From NCBI GenBank assembly GCA_026413225.1, contig CM048552.1:138955053-139019052 (forward strand): 64,000 nt of DNA, given 5' to 3'. Under the pieces are notes generated by a model. That model was not told the origin of the DNA and did no database searches. It worked only from the letters and a program-made list of their open reading frames with translations. The position numbers were made by a program, and so were the translations under genes. The first letter of the stretch is position 1; every line of letters begins with the position of its first letter. The DNA comes from Otis tarda. Lineage: Eukaryota; Chordata; Aves; Otidiformes; Otididae. Positions 40,301 to 53,809 of this stretch are shown here, in pieces.

Positions 40301-43300
40301 CTTTTTGAGCACTCTTCAACCTGAGGAGTTCAGTCTTCCAGTTTTTGAGTTTCCTTGGGGATTGTCCTACTTACCACATGGTACACCAGCTGTTTGCTCA
40401 GGAAGGTTCTTGAATGGAACTTTTTCATTAATTCATAAAGCCTTTACTTTTCCTGCTCTACAGTGTGACTGAAGACTTATTTCTAGATGGCAAGTTCTAA
40501 TTTGACTATTTAGTATGTGTTGCTGGCTTACCTCTTGCATTCCTGCTACTGTGGGACACCACAAAATAACAGCATAACTTTTTAATGGTTCTTTCCCCCT
40601 CCTGCTGGAGAAGCTATTGATTTCAGATAGACACCAGAGAAATTTAAAAGAATAAATTATTAGTAAATTATATCTTTAATTTGCCTATTAGGCAATTTAA
40701 AGTAAGTAGGTATTGAACAATATAGAAATTTATGTGTTAAGACCTCCCTCTTAAAATACTGCAAGAAGCTTACAGCTTGGGATACAAAGATCACAGCACT
40801 CTAGCAGTCTATTTGTTGAATCTTGCACCTTCCTCAGTATCTACATAGTCTACACATGTAGCCCTTGTTTGTGTCTCCCAGACTGGATGATGAAGTCTGT
40901 GATTATGAATCTCAACTTCCAGCTTTGTAGGTGAACAGACATGGCTGTAGAGAGAAGAATGTGGGAGATTTCACGACATCTAACAATCCAGGACTTCTGA
41001 AGATCTGCTATACACATGCACTTTTTTCCCCAAATCCATAAAAGATCACTATTTTATATTTACAAGACAATTAAAGGAAGGAGACAGTTATAAAGTTGTT
41101 TATTTTCTTTTATTTTCAGTTATCATGCTCTCAGTTCACATGGTTGATTTTCTTCCTCCCTCTTCTCCTGAGGCGTGTGTGCTTGTGTGTGTGCACCCCT
41201 CCCCCTCTCCCCCCCCAGCCATGCTGGGAATCTTTATTGTATGTTTGTGGAAGAAAAATGAGATGTTGCATGGCTTGAAAGTAATTTAGCTCTTAAGTGT
41301 TCCAGACGCTGCCCTTGTTACTGCAGTGCATGTTTATTTATGGATGTATTTGTCTTATGGAGATGAAAAAAGTCATTGAAATTCCATGCAAAAAATAACC
41401 TGGTCAAGGTTTGCCTTCACTTAATGTATCTGATTGGAAAAGGAAAGAAGGATTATAATTGGTTCTTAGTCTTTGGGGTACCCTCTTACGGGGTGGGAAG
41501 GCAGGAATAATTTTTTTTTCCTTGCATTTGTCTTGATAATGTATCAAGTAGCTGCTAAGGGACTTGATGAAATGTGATGCAGAATAATAAATTACGTTCT
41601 GCAGCTTTCTTTGCTTCTACGTGAGGTGAGTGTGTAAGCGCAGAGACTGGTACACCTCCAATTTCTGAAAGCATTATATTCAGATTAGCAGGTCACTAGA
41701 GATGCATTGCTAATTGTTTTAGGGAACTCATTATGGGTATTATCACATATTAGTTATGCATGGTAAGTAGTGAAAAAGAGAGGGGCAAATCTTTCTTTTA
41801 TGATAAATTGCTCACTGAGTTATCTTTTCTTTCTTTCAAGACCTTGAGCATTTTTTGGAGATGCCAAACAGAGTAGTCATTGAATAATTAGATTTTAATT
41901 AACAAGAATTTTCACACAAAAAAAATGTTTTTAATGTCTTTTGGGTTATAGCAAGCATGAATAAATCCACTTTCAAAAAGATCTAGTGCACTGATCCTCT
42001 CTGTATCTCAAGTTACCTTTGTAATCACCCCAGAGCTTGTTGTAACAATGCTTTTCAACAGTTTTGGGACAAAGAATGAAACTGAAACAAGGAATTTAGT
42101 TGTTAGCAGAATTTTTTTATTGCTTCTTTGTAAATTACTGTCATGGGAAGACCTCCGGAAACCTTTGACAGACTAAGGTCAACTATGTGTTGTTTTAATG
42201 CGCTCAGGCTAGGAGAAGGAGAGTTCATTTGTTTGCTTCTTTTTTAAGTTCTTCTTTCTTTTTTCTTAAGTTACTTACTCTTTGTGGAGATGCAGTTGTA
42301 GGTAATTTTCTGAGAGCTACTATTCATGGTAGGGTTCTGCTTATTCTGTTGTGTGGTGAAGAATTTCTTAGAGTCTGGTTTTTTGGCACAGTTGCAGAAA
42401 ACCTACATACAGGACCATCAATTAACACTGACAAATTATTAATAGTGTAAACAAGGCAAAGCATTTTGCTCAGGCTGATGGCTCTATCACAAAATAAGTG
42501 CACTTACAAGATGATTACAAAGTGTACTCCATAAAGCAATGTTTGAGAATTTTTTATTATTATTACTGTGGCAGACTGGTGGTATAAAGATAAAAGACCT
42601 TGTAGCACACACAAGAGCTGAAGAAGTGACAGCTTTATCTGCTAAAAAAAGGGTGCTTAATATTTCCATTCCAGCATCTCTTTATCGTAGAATAATAGTG
42701 TGATTCAAAGCCAAGAAGGAAATGGTTCAAGTTAAGATTCAGTAAGACTGAAATGATTCTGATTTACAGTAGAAAATAATTCCAAGCAGTAGTAGAAATT
42801 CTGTCCTCCTATTCCATCAAATAAACTTTGTATTTTTTTTCTAAATAATACTGAATATAGGAATTGCTGTTCTTGTTCAGTGTTCATCTTATATCTATCT
42901 TATCTATTATCTTATCTTATTATCTATCTCTATCTATAGATAGAGATATCTATATCTATCTCTAATGACAGCTAATAGCAGAGACTTAATAATCACCTTT
43001 TAGCTAGAGCTGGATAATTTATCTACTTAAATTCTGTTGCTCCCATACCAAGTAATTGAAGGCTCTTTTTTAACAAAACAAAAAAAAAGGGAGAGAGGGG
43101 CTTTGGTAACCTTTTCACAGTGTTTGTTTTTTTCTTGATGCTGATGACTGCGAGGACTGGGACAATTAATTCTGTAAACCTTTTGCACATGTTCGGAATT
43201 TCTCACCTTTTAACTTCTTTGAATGTCAGCTTTTTTTTGTGTGTTATGAGTGAGAAAGATAAGAAGTAATTGATCTGCCACTCAGTATTTTAAGTACTAC

Positions 43301-46300
43301 TCATCATATCCCTTTTTATTTCTTACTCCTTAAGTAAAAAACTTTACAGTCTGTGCAGACTCTCACCATCTGAAAGGGTTGTATTTGGGATTTTTTTTGG
43401 GATGGTGGGGAGTGGTTTTGTGTTGGTTTTTTTTTTTTTTCCCTCATAAGCATTCTGATTGCATTTCTTCAGACCCTTCCTATCAAAAACATTTTACATG
43501 GAATATTGTCTGTGGCATACAGTACATAAAGTATTCCAGATGAGACAGCATTATGTCTGTCTATTAATATATACAATATCACCCAAGCTCTGAGCTTTCA
43601 CTCAGCTGTCTACAGTAATGTCCAATACTTAAACTGAATGTTACAAGATGTACATGTCATTTATTCTTTCCAGCTAATATCTATTGCTTACACTTCTTGA
43701 CTATTTTATTTAATTTGACACTTGACTGCCCAGTAGCCTACTTTGTCACTCCAAGTTTCTTACAGATGTTTCTTTTCCCAGCTAATCTGCATAACTTTGT
43801 ATCAGCAGATTTTACCAAGTATAGAGGTAAGGATTACTAGTCAGTATTTCCCTGAGTAACACCAGTATACATTTAAAATGCATCTACAACTACTTTCTAA
43901 AATAGTAGCATGGTAATGAGAAATGTGGATTTTTTAATGTTAGTAACTCCTCCACTTCATAGTTTACTTGCTTCAAAGCCTCGAGGTCTTGCTGACTAGC
44001 AAAGACTAACTGATACGTTTTCATCCATTACTGAAAATATCTTCTGTTACAGAACATGTTTTCCTCCATGAGGAAATGGCTTTTTCTCCTGAACAGGTAC
44101 CTGGTCACAGTGATCCATTCAATTGCTGTCTCCAAAACACATTATTGCATCCTGTAGCTTCAGACGAAAGAGTGGAAACATTAGAGATTGGGCCTATTGT
44201 CCTGAACGTCAAAGCTATTACAGACTCAAAATATTACTGATTCAAAAAAAGTGCCATGGGCAAAAAGCATAATAGTATGTAACTTATCTTACTGTCTTAC
44301 TGCTTTCCACTTTCAGTAATGCATTTATCCCAAGAGAAAGCCAACAGAACCTTTTATGCTACAAAGAATGACCATGTATCTTAGGTAGAATGCATTTGCC
44401 GCTTTAAGATTAGCTATGATATATCCTTTGAAAACTGTTTTCGGTTGTGAGTTTTTAACTTTTCAGGCCAAAATTTTCATTGAGAAGATTTTTTTTTTTT
44501 CCTTAAACTTCAGCAAACGGTTCGTAACTATTTTAATGTTTTCCTCAGAAGATACTAATATTTTCTAATTATAGTGATAACTAGTACAATGGTCATATGA
44601 TAATTTTCATGAAGAGTTATATTGTGTAGAACAGGTGTTTGAAGTTTGGGAAGCCAGGAGTCAAGCAAGTATTGTACCTCAATTTTCCTCAGAGTTGAAG
44701 AGTTAACAGAGGTCATTTGTGATAGAATTAAGTGAATCAGCCAGCTCTGCATTAGCTTTCAGCTGTATTCTTTGCTACCCTGGTCCCGGAAAGAGCCAAA
44801 GTGGTTTAAGAAGACAAATTTCAGTTAATAGCTCAGCAATAAGAAAAGGAGGAAGGAGAAAATGTACCAGTGATTCCTAAAAGAGTGTATTTTTAAAGAT
44901 ACTGCACAAGAAGAATGAAGAGTGTAGGCATGGAGATTGTACAAGGCACAGAGGTCAGCATGCTGTAAGACATACTGCTGAAAGTGGGAGAAAGAGATAA
45001 AGAATGCGATTAACTGAAAGGATAGAAGATGTCTAGGGAGTAGAAGGAAATAAAACCAAAACATACAGTAATTGCGGGTAAGATAATATAGGATCTTGAA
45101 GATGAAAATTAAAACTTGAATTTGTGACTACATTAAATAATCTATATAGCTTCATTATAAATTATAAAGAGTTAATACTGTGCAGTAGTCCATTTGTCCT
45201 TAACGCTTTCCCAAACATTTTTTAGGGAGTGTAGATGAAGAGTGAGGAAACAGTAGATAAGTTAATGATGTATATACTGAAATAGTAAAAGCATTTAGTT
45301 TTTTGAGGGTAAGCATTCTGTCTCAAGGGGATTGGTAGAAGATGTGACAGGGCTAACATTACAGCAAAAACTCTTCAAACATTTAGGGTACTACATGTCT
45401 AAATTTAAAAGCTCATGAAGATAGTGGAAAGAAGAGTCAGCTGCAAATGTGTGCTTTAGCTTGTCTCTCAGAGAGGTTTTCTTTTAGAAACACTGATGTT
45501 GGAGTTTCATCTTCTATTCTGTCTTGCATTAACTAGTAATTCTGAGGCATTTGGACAATTTATTACTATCCTTTTCTCTTGTCCTTTGATATTTTTTTCT
45601 TATCATCTTAGAAATCAGTTAAAGAGCAACTACACTTGATAGATGATGGCTGACTTTGAGTAGGCTGCTGGAAGACTGTTTTACTGATGTCTTACTATTT
45701 ACAGCTCTTCTTTACAGCTGTGGTGTTAGTACATGACAGCCTTAAATTCCTTTAAGATTATTAATATTCAGTGGAATAACTTTCTTGTTTCTCTGATGTT
45801 CTTGGGAACGGATTTTGTTTTAATACTACAGTGTTAATGAAGGTTGAATAAAACGTTCCGTAAGTCAGACAAGACCTCCAGTGTAGTTTCTCTCAGAAAT
45901 TTTGAAATGTATCCATTCTTTTCAGGAACAATTCAGTCTCACCAGCTTTCATACCGTTTTTAAAAATCTGAATTGAGTCCTTAGCTTCTCTGTCTGAGTC
46001 GAGGATGTGATCTGGCTTTGTGTAAAGTGATTACTAGTAAGAGCTTCAGGCTCAATGTCAGTCGAAGGATGAAGAAATCCATCACAGAATGCTGTATTTT
46101 AATAAAAGGATTTCAGTTACTCGGCAGTATGAAGACATAATAATGCTTGTGACATGCTGTGCTGTATTGCTTTAGGATGAGACTGAACATTGGAATAATA
46201 GCAGCATTGAGAAGAAAGAAAAAATAGGATGTCTGATTTGAACATCTCTTTTTCTCCTATTGATTTCTACATTTAGTGTATGGTATGCCAGGCCCTAGTT

Positions 46301-46469
46301 ATAAAGACCTGTGAAAGAAACTACTTGAATTCCTGGCCTTTCATGCTAGGAATCAAGCAGCGTATGATGCATAAACTTGGGTAGAATTGAATAGATCCTA
46401 AGGAAGATCTGCCACAAGATGCAGCTGTTAGGTTGTGTGATAAAAGCTCGTTTACACACCCATGAAAGA
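37351..46469. other. Intron 3 stretch, 9.1 kb, no recognised mobile element or exon
   Basis: This is long AT-rich sequence holding the TATC/GATA microsatellite at 42890 and T-rich runs near 43388-43440 and 44491. The block 39020-39750 is less AT-rich and has overlapping open frames on both strands (39187-39525 minus, Thr/Gln/Asn-rich; 39394-39747 plus), neither resembling a known protein. A non-coding or lineage-specific exon there cannot be excluded by eye. Confidence 0.5.
42890..42965. repeat. TATC microsatellite with a perfect 24-bp palindrome
   Basis: An interrupted (TATC)n tract changes into its complement (GATA) and back. At its centre, 42925-42948 is a perfect inverted repeat with the core CTATCTATAGATAG. 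Such a tract can fold into a hairpin and is prone to length change. Confidence 0.9.
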
Positions 46470-47420
46470 CCTCAGAGAGGCAATAGCAGGTGGGGGATAC
46501 CAGATCACACCCTACTCATCTGCTCTGAGGCCCACCACAGGAGCCATCAGCTGATCAGAGGCCTCACTCCACAAGGCCAGCAGAGAAGAGTCTCAAAGGC
46601 AGATGAGAGCCCAGATAGGGACTCCAAGGGAGGGGCAGCCTGTCTGGGCCCTCCCAGGACTGTTCCAGGAGAGCCATCAGGGTGAATCATCCAGCCATGA
46701 GACCCATCAAGGTGAATCAACTCTGGATCCCCTTTTGGACTGAGGGGAGATGCTGCCCAGAGTATGTCAGAGTGTAGGATGCAGGGGAAGAGCATTTTGG
46801 GATTGCTCAGAATTTATTATAGAGAAATAGAGGGATAAGGGGATAATAAGGGAATGTGTGTAAATAGGTGTCACACTTGTCTGGCCATGCCCTGCTCCTG
46901 ACAGTCTGTCCTATCTTATCAGATTCCACTTCTAACTCTTTTCCTAGCTGAAGGGCATCTGTTCTCTGTGTCTGTGTGTGTGTCTATGTGGCCAGCAACT
47001 GGAGTCAGACCTCAGGCAGAGGCCCATGTGTCCTTAGTGCCAGGGCTGGAGCAAGCGCAGGTCTGGATGTCGACGACAAGGCGAAACCAAATGCCAGCCC
47101 CTGGCATGGAACCGCAGACCACAGGGGCCCAGCCCATGCATCTGCAGTTCCAGTGGACAGATTGAGTGAAGGCAAGTGTGTGAGCACTAGTGAAGAGACA
47201 GCTGAATGAGCCCGTGGGCTTATGCGAGTGCTGAGCGTAACTGCGTTGATCTGTGTGGCTAGCCATGTACGTATGTATGTTTATGTATGTGTTTGTGTGC
47301 GTGTGCCTACTGGGGATACATGCTCAGCCTCGCTGCTGTTTGGACCAGGGGGTGTGGAGCTGCAGCTGCCTCCCTGCTGCCAGGCTACCAGGTTAGACTC
47401 TGTTCCCAAACAGCAGTAAC
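46470..47420 (+). mobile_element. LTR-like repeat, copy A (plus orientation)
   Basis: This GC-richer block is similar to the reverse complement of 50635-51885 at several points in the same order. ATCACACCCTACTC followed by GAGGCCCACCACAGGAGCCAT (46502-46545) matches one end. TCTGGCCATGCCCTGCTC (46882-46899) and GTGAGCACTAGTGAAG (47181-47197) match the middle. TGCTCAGCCTCGCTGCTG (47322-47339), with the following GAGCTGCAGCTGCC and CTGCCAGGCTACC, matches the other end. It has no coding I recognise. Its shape (about 1 kb, with GT-rich runs near the 3' part) suggests an LTR of an avian endogenous retrovirus-like family, but the termini are not defined. Copy A lacks roughly 400-470 bp found in copy B. 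Confidence 0.6.
46672..46722 (+). repeat. Short imperfect direct repeat inside LTR-like copy A
   Basis: The sequence GCCATCAGGGTGAATCA at about 46673 recurs as CCCATCAAGGTGAATCA about 30 bp later, near 46703. The two 17-mers differ at two positions. No function can be assigned. It may be a small tandem duplication within the repeat. Confidence 0.75.
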
Positions 47421-48107
47421 CCATTCCCTAGGATTACATGTTTCTCTCCATAAAGGGAGACTAGATAACCTGTTCAGGCATAGATCTTCCAGGTAGGTAT
47501 CTTAGTCCTTCAGTTTCAGTCGCCTAATAGAACTCCTTTCTAAATGTCTCTCAGAGCTATTTGAGCTCTTCCATGCTAGTTTCCTAGTTTCTACTGTAGG
47601 ACCTACAGTACATCTACAGTATTGTATCTTCTCCCATATTTTCCTTTGCAGTTCTGCTGGGACAAGTCTTGTCCCATTTGTTCTCATCTGGGAACATCAC
47701 CTTATTCTACCTACTTTCCCCACCTCCTGACTCAGGAAATGGGATGTCCTCATGGTCTAGACATAGACTAAGAGATAAAAAAAAAAGTCAAAAGTTAGTA
47801 TTGATTATATTATCACAGAATCATCTTAGTTCATGGTAGGAGAAATCTTTCAGTTGTCCAGATATCTGTTGATATTGCGGAGATGCCAGGAAGTGGAGTG
47901 TACAAGAAAGAAGTTACTTCCCTTTAACCTGTCAGCAGAGCTTCTTTTGGGTAATAATTACTCTAACATACAATGGGTACAAAAGGTCAATATCCAGTGT
48001 ACTGGTAGCATTCTAGAAATTATTCTTAATGCTTTCAGAAATTGAAAAGTGAAGCAGAGGAATGCTTAAAGGTACTTAATAGATTGTTTTAACTCTTCTG
48101 TAGAGTT
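47421..48107. other. Intron 3 segment between the inverted repeats, left part
   Basis: Mixed-composition sequence with no recognised repeat. A short A-run lies near 47779. Confidence 0.5.
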
Positions 48108-48590
48108 ATTCTGGTTGGAATGAACCTTGCAAAGTAACTAATCCAGCCTTCTGAGAGCAGGTCAATACTGAATTCAGACCAGGTTGGTCCAGGCTTGTCC
48201 AGGCAGGTTTTAAAAGTCTCCAAGGGTGGAGACCACACAGCTTCTCTGGGCAGTGCTTTCCAGCGCTTAATTCTTGCTGTGATTGTTTTTTTCTTTCTTT
48301 TTTTTTTTTCCTTCTCTCTTTATATCTAATCAGACAGCACCTCTCCTATTTCAATTTAGGACCATTATCTCATGTACATACTATGCACCTGGGTAAAGAG
48401 ACTGTCTCCATCTTTTTAGTAATGTCCTCAGAGATACTGGGCAGCTGCTGTTTGGCCCTCCTGGTGTCTTCTCTGGGCTGAACGAGCCAAGTTATCCTTC
48501 AACTTTTCCTCATAAGGCAAGTCGCTACAACCCCAGCCATCTTGGTGGCCCTTTGCTGGACTTCCTGAAGTTTATAATCATCCTTCCGTT
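48108..48590 (-). mobile_element. Old, diverged CR1 LINE fragment (minus strand)
   Basis: The plus strand reads as the reverse complement of CR1. TTCTGGTTGGAATGAACC and CTAATCCAGCCTTCTGAGAG mark the 3' UTR at the left. GGAGACCACACAGCTTCTCT follows, then TTCTCTGGGCTGAACGAGCC and CATCTTGGTGGCCCTTTGCT mark the C-terminal coding at the right. A T-rich stretch at about 48285-48310 interrupts it. Divergence is much greater than in the CR1 copy at 14237-15704, so this is an older subfamily. Both boundaries are approximate. Confidence 0.8.
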
Positions 48591-50634
48591 TTCTTCTTTC
48601 CTAATTTTAATGACTAATGAACTTTTCAAACATAATCCTTGTGTATTTGAGAATTATGATATCAACTAGGAACAGAATTTCGTAGTCAAGCTTCTGCTCA
48701 ACAGATACTCTTCATTTAAATCATGAGACAAATAGCCTTCCAGAATTATTTAGATTTCCCTGGAGTTGAAATCTGGTTCTGTGTTTAAAGATTTGAAAAG
48801 CATACAGGAACATGCCACTATTTTTAGCTTTAGCTCATGGCCAGGGAGTTGCATAGCACAAAATACGCAAAGTAAACATGAAGGTGTTCTGTTTCCCCTT
48901 CCTCTCTCATCCCTATTGCCCAAATGTGGGGGGTGTTCTACATCATCTGCTGCACAAAGACCATCCTTCTTTCAATATCGTGACCACCTTCAATTTAAAA
49001 TGTTTCTCTTTTCTGTGCCCCTGTTTGATTTTGTTTGATGTAAATTACTGGCACCAAAGATTTTTTTTTTTCAATAGAGATAGTCACTGTAGAAGTCTGT
49101 TTTAATTTCTAACTTTGTTTTTTATATCTTTCTGTAAATAAGTTCATTAGTACTTCTTTCTGTTTCAGTCTTTCTCTGCCATGCCATCCTTGCTTCAAGG
49201 AGAAGAAAAGGGACAGATTGTTTAAGGAGAATCTGGATTTTCTGTTTGCAGAGCAATAAATGTGCTGAAATGAACTGCAATTGTATATGTTGTAAAATTG
49301 CTTTTGTTTGACAGGTTAATCTCAACTGAAATGACATCAACTGAATGACTGGAGATATTAAAAGCTTGTGCTGCCTGACAAAAACAAACGAACCAACCAA
49401 CCACCACTTTGCATTTCTTTATAAATACAGCAAAGGGCTTAGTACTATGCCAGATGACTGTGGCACTCATTTTATTTGCAGGTGCCTTTATTTATGTTTT
49501 GGTTTTGTTTTGTTTTGTTTTGTGGAGAGTGTAAACAAAAATCACCATATTTGGCAAAAATTTACAAATGCTGTGGTTCTTCAACAAGTACAAGTGTTCA
49601 TGGTGCAGACAATGAAGTGCCAAACCTTTGTCGACTTCATAAGCTTTTGCTCGTATCAATACGCTTATGAATGTTATAGAACTTAAATCTATGATTTCAA
49701 ACCTACACCTTTGTTGAACTTGTGGATTCATCTGTTTTGTCACTTTTATGCACAGGCATACAAGATAAGTCTACCATATGTTCCAACTACAACAACAATT
49801 GGCTAGGATATTTTTTGTTAAAAGACTTGGGAAGCAGTATTGTAAAAGTATTTAGGGCTTCGTTATTGATGTCGTGATTAATTTAAAAAGTGGAAAATTA
49901 TTTGTTAGTTGTTTAGAAATAGATTTTTAGTGGAATGTGAAGGACGCTGGGATGAATAAAAATAGAAATCTGTCTTAATATTTCCTGTGTGCCTTCTTCA
50001 GATGCAGCAATAGTTTCTGGTATGGAACCAATTGGAGAAAACAATAGGAAAGTGGGTATAAATATCAGTAGTACACTGTACTGTGTCAGATACATAAATT
50101 CAGTCATGTTGGAGATCCTTTAGTGTGTATCAGCAATGTCTCATGGAAGTGTGAGACATGAATTACTGCTTATTTTGCTTAATCTGTTAGGAAGTTTAGC
50201 AAGGACCTCATGCAATGCATTTTCCAATTAGGTATCATTCAGATAGGCAAAGTGTCAGTTTGAGTTAGATTGAACATTATCAGATAATGTACAGTATAAG
50301 ACTGCTAACTTTGTTTTAATCAGTGCTTTCCTGAAACATGTTTGATGCTGTGCTGGTGGTACTTTTATATTGAACTGAAGAACAGTTTTAGTTCCTGCCA
50401 AGTCCCCATCATGCTGAGGGTTTGGTTCAGTCCGACAAAGTATCACGGAAGTCACCTTTTTCTCTTCAGACCTTCCTGAGTTACTGTTCTCAACATTTTA
50501 CTGCATTTGATGTTAGCTTTATAAATGCATGCAGTTTTATATCTGTGTGTATACCTCTCTCTCTACAGAGATATATGCAGATAGATATTTTAAACTATAT
50601 ATACTACACATATGCATTTGTATATAACAAATGT
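48591..50634. other. Intron 3 segment between the inverted repeats, right part
   Basis: AT-rich sequence with a TTTTG pentamer run (about 49497-49523). Overlapping open frames at 49122-49743 on both strands have no recognisable domain. Confidence 0.55.
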
Positions 50635-51885
50635 GTTGAATCCAGGAGCCTGATAGCAGTGAGGCTGCTGCAGCTGCATGATCCCAAATCCAGCCAGCAG
50701 CGAGGCTGAAAACATATTTCCAGTAGTCACACGAGCATATACAGCATATACAACACACGTATACACATGTATATGTGCCAGTCCCACAGAACGGCACAGC
50801 AGAAACACTCAGCGCTCACACAAGCACAGAGAGCAGCAGCGACCTCATCCTGTTCCCCTCTGGCTGGTCAGGATGAAGATCTGCTGGTGCAAAATATGTA
50901 TGTATGTGCAATGAGGATCCCTCCGGCAGCTGGATTTAGGCACTCAGCTATCCCCGGATCCCAGTCTCCCCAGTTGTTGGCACCTAGAGGCATGAGCCCC
51001 CAAGGCCGCAGCCCCACTCTAGCCCTCGGTGCAGATCCTTCTCCCCTTCCCTTCCTCTCACCCACACCCATGCAGTGGATGACTTAGACACAGCCCATCT
51101 GGAGGTCCTGGATCCTTGTGCCTGCCTCTACCACATTACACAGAGAGTCTCTCATGCACACACAGATGGGTCTCAGATAACCCTACGTGCCATGGTCTCT
51201 ACAAGAGCTGGCCAGGGCTACCTATGCCTACACTGTCCCACGAAGAGCCAGCGCTGCCTCTGCTGTCACCAATAGAGACCTGCCTGGCTCCCAGGCCACT
51301 TCACCTACTTGCCAGCTAGTCCAGCATGCCCCTCATTAGTGCTCACATGCTCATTTGCACACCCACCCTCACTGCAGGTGCTGCACTGTGGGCACGTGGG
51401 ACCCCTAGTCCCACAGCAGGGCTGGCACTGGAACCTCCACGCATGTGTGCATGTACAATAGTCAGTCCTTGCCCAGGAAAACTGCCAGGAATGGAGTTTA
51501 ATTAGAGGAGACAGGACAGGCTGTGCTGGCTGGCAAAGACGTGGCCAGGCACGTAGGCTGATGGCCTCTGCTCACACCCCACCAGCCCCTTCTTTCTGCC
51601 ATACCCACGAGGTGCCACGACCCATGGAGCTGATGCATCTCAGTGGGTCTGGCCCTGCCCCGTGGCCTCCCGGGGGCTCCTGTTGGGAGCAGGAGTGGCT
51701 GGGCCCAGGGACACCGCTGCCCTCGGAGGGCTGCTGCTGGGGATCCCCTGCCCCTGGGCCTCCTGCCCCATCAGGCAGCACGGGGATGAGCTTCAAGTAG
51801 GCTAATGGCTGCTGTGGTGGGCCTAGGAGCAGCCAGGCAGGGTGTGATTCAGACTCCCTCACCTGCCCTTGTTGCTCCTGCCGTA
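50635..51885 (-). mobile_element. LTR-like repeat, copy B (minus orientation)
   Basis: This GC-rich block is the inverted partner of 46470-47420. On the minus strand it starts near 51880 with CAGGTGAGGGAGTCTGAATC, then GGCCCACCACAGCAGCCAT. It ends near 50640 with TTCAGCCTCGCTGCTGGCTG and CACTGCTATCAGGCTCCTGG. An ATTAAA-type poly(A) signal lies within CTCTAATTAAACTCC on the minus strand (51499-51513). Several short P/G-rich open frames occur on both strands, for example 51572-51862 minus, but they match no protein I know and are what GC-rich repeat sequence produces by chance. The extra 400-470 bp relative to copy A lies around 50860-51335. LTR identity is an inference. Confidence 0.6.
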
Positions 51886-53809
51886 CTTCTTCCTGAGTGC
51901 AAAGACAAACACTTCTGTCACATAAATTAATGTGTGCCTGTGTATAAGTGTGTGCATATATATGTATTTCTAGATATGAAAATGTAGAAATCCCTCTCTC
52001 TAGATACTGCTAATGCTCCGTAGATGCTCTTTGGACTTACTAGTAATGTCATGTTTCATAACCACAGAAGATGTGGAAGGAAAGTTTCTTACTTATTAAA
52101 TACTGTCTACCTAAATCTATGCTCCTGTTCTCCAAGGAGGGTAGTTAGGAAGGCACCCAAAGCAGGGAGAAGAAGTAGGGAAGTAGGAGAACATGTGGGA
52201 GTGAAGAACTTCAGCTGGCAGCCTGCAGCACTGCCACTGCTGAGCACAAGAACATTTGACTGAGAAAAGCATTTAGAGTGTCATGAGAAACATCTTTGCT
52301 CTCCATCTAGATGCAAGATACTGGTAATCTGAAGAAGCTCAAAATTACAATTGTCACTTGATTTTGTAAGATTTTCTTCCTGTTTCTTTTGGTAACTAAG
52401 TTAAAACTTGACCTTATTGAGATTATAATAACAGTAGTTCTAGACAGAATAATTGTTTCTTTCTGTTTTTAACCCATTATCTCTTGATATTCCATATAAC
52501 TACTTGTTAAATTACTACTTTAATTTTCACTGAGGAAACTGTTCTGTATGGCTTTGAAACCAAATTAAGTGTTTTGTCTGCAAATGCAGGGTCAATGGAA
52601 AAAAACAGAAGTTTTCATGTCTTTTCTCACATTGTTTTCCTTGCTAAGACTCGAACTTACAAACCTTTGAAGAAGACAAAACAGATGTGTTTAGCTACAC
52701 CTTCAGAACCTGCAAATCCAGAGCATGTATTCCCAAGACAATCTTTATGTATGGATGAGAAATTTCAGTCCTCACTCTTTAGACATATTTGTCATCTGAT
52801 TTATAAATTTTCTCTATTCAGTAATTAATCTTACCTGTATCTCACTAGAAGTAGTTGAAATTAATTAACAAAGTTTTAAAATATAATAAAGAGAAAACAC
52901 TACAGCTTCTAATCAGGAAAAAAATGGGGGAAAAATTACTTGAAGATATTTCCTGTATACTGAATCATTATGTTTGAGATTCTCTTTTGCTTCTTCACCT
53001 GACAGCCTGTCCTCCTTTTTGTTTTTTGTAGTCACAGCATATTTTACTTGGTAGCCAGAACATATCTTTCAGTGAATCATGTGGCAGTGATACTTTGTCA
53101 CCTTGACATACCTGCTGCAGTCTGGTTTCCCCAGGGAATCCTTATATACTGTCTTGGAGCTGAAGCTTCCAAGTTATCAGCAAAATGCTGCTCGTAGCAC
53201 TCAGCTGCCTATCAATTTATCCAGATTCGTGGCAATACCCGTGGCAGCATGTATTTCTGAACTGATCATGTTGCTGCACTAAAAGCGATTTCTTTCAGGT
53301 CATGTGTTGTAATGGTTAGAGCAATGTAAAATCACTGTTTGCAATATGCCATGGTAATCTTACTAATATATAAATATGTAAATACACATAATTTCATTTT
53401 TAAAAGAATAAAAGAAGGGTTATCTGTGCTTGGGCAGAGATGACTTTGTTTTTTTCCCAAAATGAGTATATGTTATAAGCACGTTAACTCTCATTCAGGT
53501 GCTTGTTTGCAAGTTGACTGCAGTCATTTGTAGAGAAGGCAATTTGCTTTTGACTTAACTGTGAAGAAGTGTATTTATATCAGTATTGGGGTGACTGAGG
53601 CTCTTCATAATGGAGTGTTTTATATTCTCATCATAGGTTTTCTAATGGTCACTTAGCAATATGTTTTGTCTGTATTTTTTGCACATTTGTCATTCAGACC
53701 TTTAAATTTAGAAGTTCCATTACTGTGACATCTGGCTCTGCACCACTGAATGTGGCTGCACACTTTGAACAGGAAAGAAAAGCAAATTGATTTCATACAC
53801 TCAAAAACA
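51886..53809. other. Intron 3 sequence after LTR-like copy B
   Basis: AT-rich unique-looking sequence. The open frame 52574-52828 has no recognisable domain. Nothing else is supported. Confidence 0.55.

Noticed and set aside
51572..51862. 96-codon Pro/Gly-rich open frame on the minus strand
   Set aside because: It lies wholly within the GC-rich LTR-like repeat, has no known domain, and overlaps another open frame on the opposite strand; GC-rich DNA has few stops by chance.
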